Assembly (NCBI RefSeq): GCF_000003605.2
Contig: NW_003124399.1
Span: 94,357-138,892, forward strand
Length of the DNA stretch: 44,536 nt
From: Saccoglossus kowalevskii
Lineage: Eukaryota; Hemichordata; Enteropneusta; Harrimaniidae
Direction of reading: 5' to 3'
Of the stretch, positions 42,300-44,536 are shown piece after piece. Under the pieces are notes generated by a model, which worked only from the letters and a program-made list of their open reading frames with translations, was not told where the DNA came from and did not search any database. The stretch's first letter is position 1. Every line of letters begins with the position of its first letter. Position numbers and translations under genes: made by a program.

Positions 42300-44203
42300 G
42301 AGTTTGAACCTGTATGTATTAACTATCAAGGTACTGTAAATGGGTTAATTATTCACTGGGTTTTAATTTTGCTTATTTCGCTGACTGGAAAATGAGCTAA
42401 ATTAAAACCCAGTGAATATGTAAAATTTAGCATAGAACGCATTATCCAAATGATAAAAACGTGAATTTAAAACCCACTGAATATGCCTGAAATGCTAAAT
42501 CAGTGAAATTTAAACTCAGTGAAAATTAGTCAATTTACAGTATTACCCTTCTGAATACATTAAGCAAGTTGTTCACTTCTGTATTAAAACAAAGATTAGC
42601 AAATCACCTACAAGAAAAAGATATAATTATTAAAGAACAAATTGGCTTTATGTCCACGTTTAGACCAGATGATCACATATTTGTTCTAAAACAACTCCTT
42701 AAAAAATACTTCAAAGAAAAAAAAATATTTGCATGCTTTATTGACTCTCAGAAAGCTTTCGATTCTGTTTTGCACGAAGGGCTGATAAAGAAACTCATCA
42801 TGAACGGCATTACAGGTAAATTCTATAAAATAATTAAATCTATCTACCAAAACTCATTAGGTGCAGTAAAGATAAATCATAATATAACAAACACATTTCC
42901 AATTCAAAGAGGCATAAGAAATGTGATGGGTCGAGTCCAGTGTTGTTTAATATCTATGTTAATGACATAAAAAATCACATAAACAATTCTGGCAATGAAC
43001 CACCAACTTTACTCAACAAAAGTCTACCATGTCTGATGTTTGCAGATGATCTTCTGCTTCTCTCAGAGACCAAACCAAAAAATGCCATTCAGTCCATGGA
43101 AGTATACTGCCAAAAATGGAAATTAGACATTAATATCAATAAATCCAAAAATATGATTTTCAATAAGTCTGGGAAAAAAATTAACAAATCTGACTTCATT
43201 CTTAATGGGGCAGAGCTGGAAATAACATCCTCTTATATAAATTAAATACAACAGGCAAACTTAATAAAACACAAGAAGACCTCAAAAATAGAGCCATGAA
43301 AACATGCTTCAAAATGAACCAAATGCTGTTCTCCGAAAACTACATTCCAGTAGAAATCCACTTAAAAATGTTTGATGCAATGATCAAACCAATTCTGCTG
43401 TACTGTAGTGAAATTTGGTCCGATTGCATTATTAACAAAGGAAGCTTCTTGACAAATCTCAAATCACCCATTGAAAAATTACATATTAAATTCAGCAAGT
43501 CCTTATTAAAAGTCAACAGCAAAGCAACAAATTTAGCATGCTTGCTTGAGCTTGGTAGGCTTCCACTTGCCATCTCAAGTATAAGGCAAATGCTGAAATA
43601 TTGGATGCGATTAAACGACATGGATCGTAATACATTAGTTCATGAAGCTTACCAGCTGGGCATACAGCTAGATGATGCAGGCAACAAAATTATGTAACAG
43701 GAGTAAAAACCATCCTGAACTTTCTAGACCTTGGTGACGAATGAACACAATGTAAACACAACAGCAATAACAGTCTACCGGTACTTCATCCAATTTTAGA
43801 TAGACTCATTAAACGTTTTAAAACAGTCGCTGAAAACAGCATGTATGATGACAATAAATCTAAAAATCATAAAAACAAACTTAGAACCAACAGATTGCTG
43901 AAAAAGGATTACACCTATGAAAAATATTTAACAGTAGTTAAAAATCCCAACCATCGGTTAGCCCTAACAAAATTACGTATAAGTGCCCATACCTTACAGA
44001 TAGAAATGGGGTGGTACAAAAATATTGACATTAACCATAGAAAATGCAAAGTCTGTGATCTTGATGAAGTAGAAGACGAGAAACACTTTCTGCTAAAATG
44101 CAAACTACACCAAGAGGAGAGGATTAAACTGTTCACTGAACATAACTTATCCTCAGCTGGTGTAGCTGAGGAAGAAATCATGATAAAAGAAAGAAATCAC
44201 TGA
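42300..44203 (+). mobile_element. Second decayed LINE reverse transcriptase, split by a MITE
   Basis: Reverse-transcriptase landmarks appear in order: EPVCINYQG before the MITE; ITLLNTLSKLFTSVLKQRL directly after it; FIDSQKAFDSV; IQRGIRN; LLFNIYVNDI; FADDLLLLSE; KPILLYCSEIW; and a CxxC...H...C knuckle (CKVCD...KHFLLKC) near 44.05-44.10 kb. The frame shifts at about 42.95 and 43.25 kb, with further breaks near 43.7 kb. It is therefore inactive. It is the same kind of element as the one in the receptor intron, but with clearly diverged sequence, so a different family. Neither the 5' end nor the 3' tail is clear. Confidence 0.85.
42334..42540. mobile_element. TA-flanked MITE, family B, copy 2, inside the LINE
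   Basis: A 207-bp element with about 30-bp inverted ends: left CTGTAAATGGGTTAATTATT, right in reverse complement CTGTAAATTGACTAATTTTC. TA flanks both ends. The LINE reading frame continues exactly across the empty site (...NYQG joined to ITLL...), which proves insertion with a 2-bp TA duplication. Homologous to 30762-30968. Confidence 0.9.
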
Positions 44204-44536
44204 CTAGGCAAAATTCATGTTTAACTGCTTTAAGGTAGCGAGACTATTATTTGCATACTTGTTTTCATCTTCTAATTGTGACTAAATGACTACAAATAGA
44301 CCCGGGAAAGTATATATTTTTAGAATCGCCAGACTTCAAGCTTTTCACAAGTGTATTTTGCATGCCCGTATCTGCATTCTACGACGCGTTACTCAATCAA
44401 AGGTGAAAAATTACTTTTTCTGTAAAAAAAATAATTACGCATTTACACTGGCGATAAGAAGTATTTTTTTCACTTTTCCTAGTTGTTCAATAGTCTGGTA
44501 AATTGAATGTGTCTGGTCAGTTTTATTCAAGCAACG
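44204..44536. other. Right-end sequence without recognised features
   Basis: It follows the last recognisable LINE codon and may include LINE 3' sequence. No microsatellite tail, exon or RNA gene is seen. Confidence 0.5.

Overview
The window is AT-rich, intron-rich animal DNA. Protein-coding signal sits in short exons with GT-AG borders separated by repeat-filled introns, so the source is a metazoan. The gene set (an alpha9/10-type nicotinic receptor subunit, a single TM6SF-type gene, an SHB-type SH2 adaptor and TMEM186), the density of small terminal-inverted-repeat elements and the degraded non-LTR retrotransposons suit an invertebrate, perhaps a marine deuterostome or lophotrochozoan. I cannot name the species or phylum from sequence alone.

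Layout. 1-6156: no recognisable exon; one hairpin-ended repeat and two MITEs. 6157-12447 (+): the last three exons of an SHB-family SH2 adaptor; its upstream exons are not seen. 12448-20679: gene-free, with microsatellites, a hairpin and two palindromic elements. 20680-27084 (-): a complete eight-exon TM6SF-type gene, with every intron phase consistent and a predicted 381-residue product. 27085-29641: the shared upstream region of two head-to-head genes. 29642-35083 (+): a complete six-exon nicotinic acetylcholine receptor alpha subunit of 461 residues. One LINE fragment fills most of its intron 4, and MITEs sit in introns 1 and 2. 35084-39768: gene-free, with a tRNA-like sequence, a fossil RNase H fragment and a 49-bp minisatellite. 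39769-40464 (-): TMEM186. 42300-44203 (+): a second decayed LINE, itself split by a MITE.

The four genes have no obvious shared pathway: phosphotyrosine signalling, ER/endosomal sterol-isomerase-like membrane protein, ligand-gated channel, and mitochondrial complex I assembly. What stands out most is the mobile DNA. There are at least five families of short inverted-repeat elements. Three of them share a CTGT/CTTT-type terminus and a TA target duplication. One has TTAA ends and carries a GCGCATGCG palindrome, with a copy about 300 bp upstream of the TM6SF start. One is Harbinger-like and begins 15 bp inside the first intron of the receptor gene. I found no convincing new multi-gene system. 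The strongest new observations concern these elements and their positions relative to genes.
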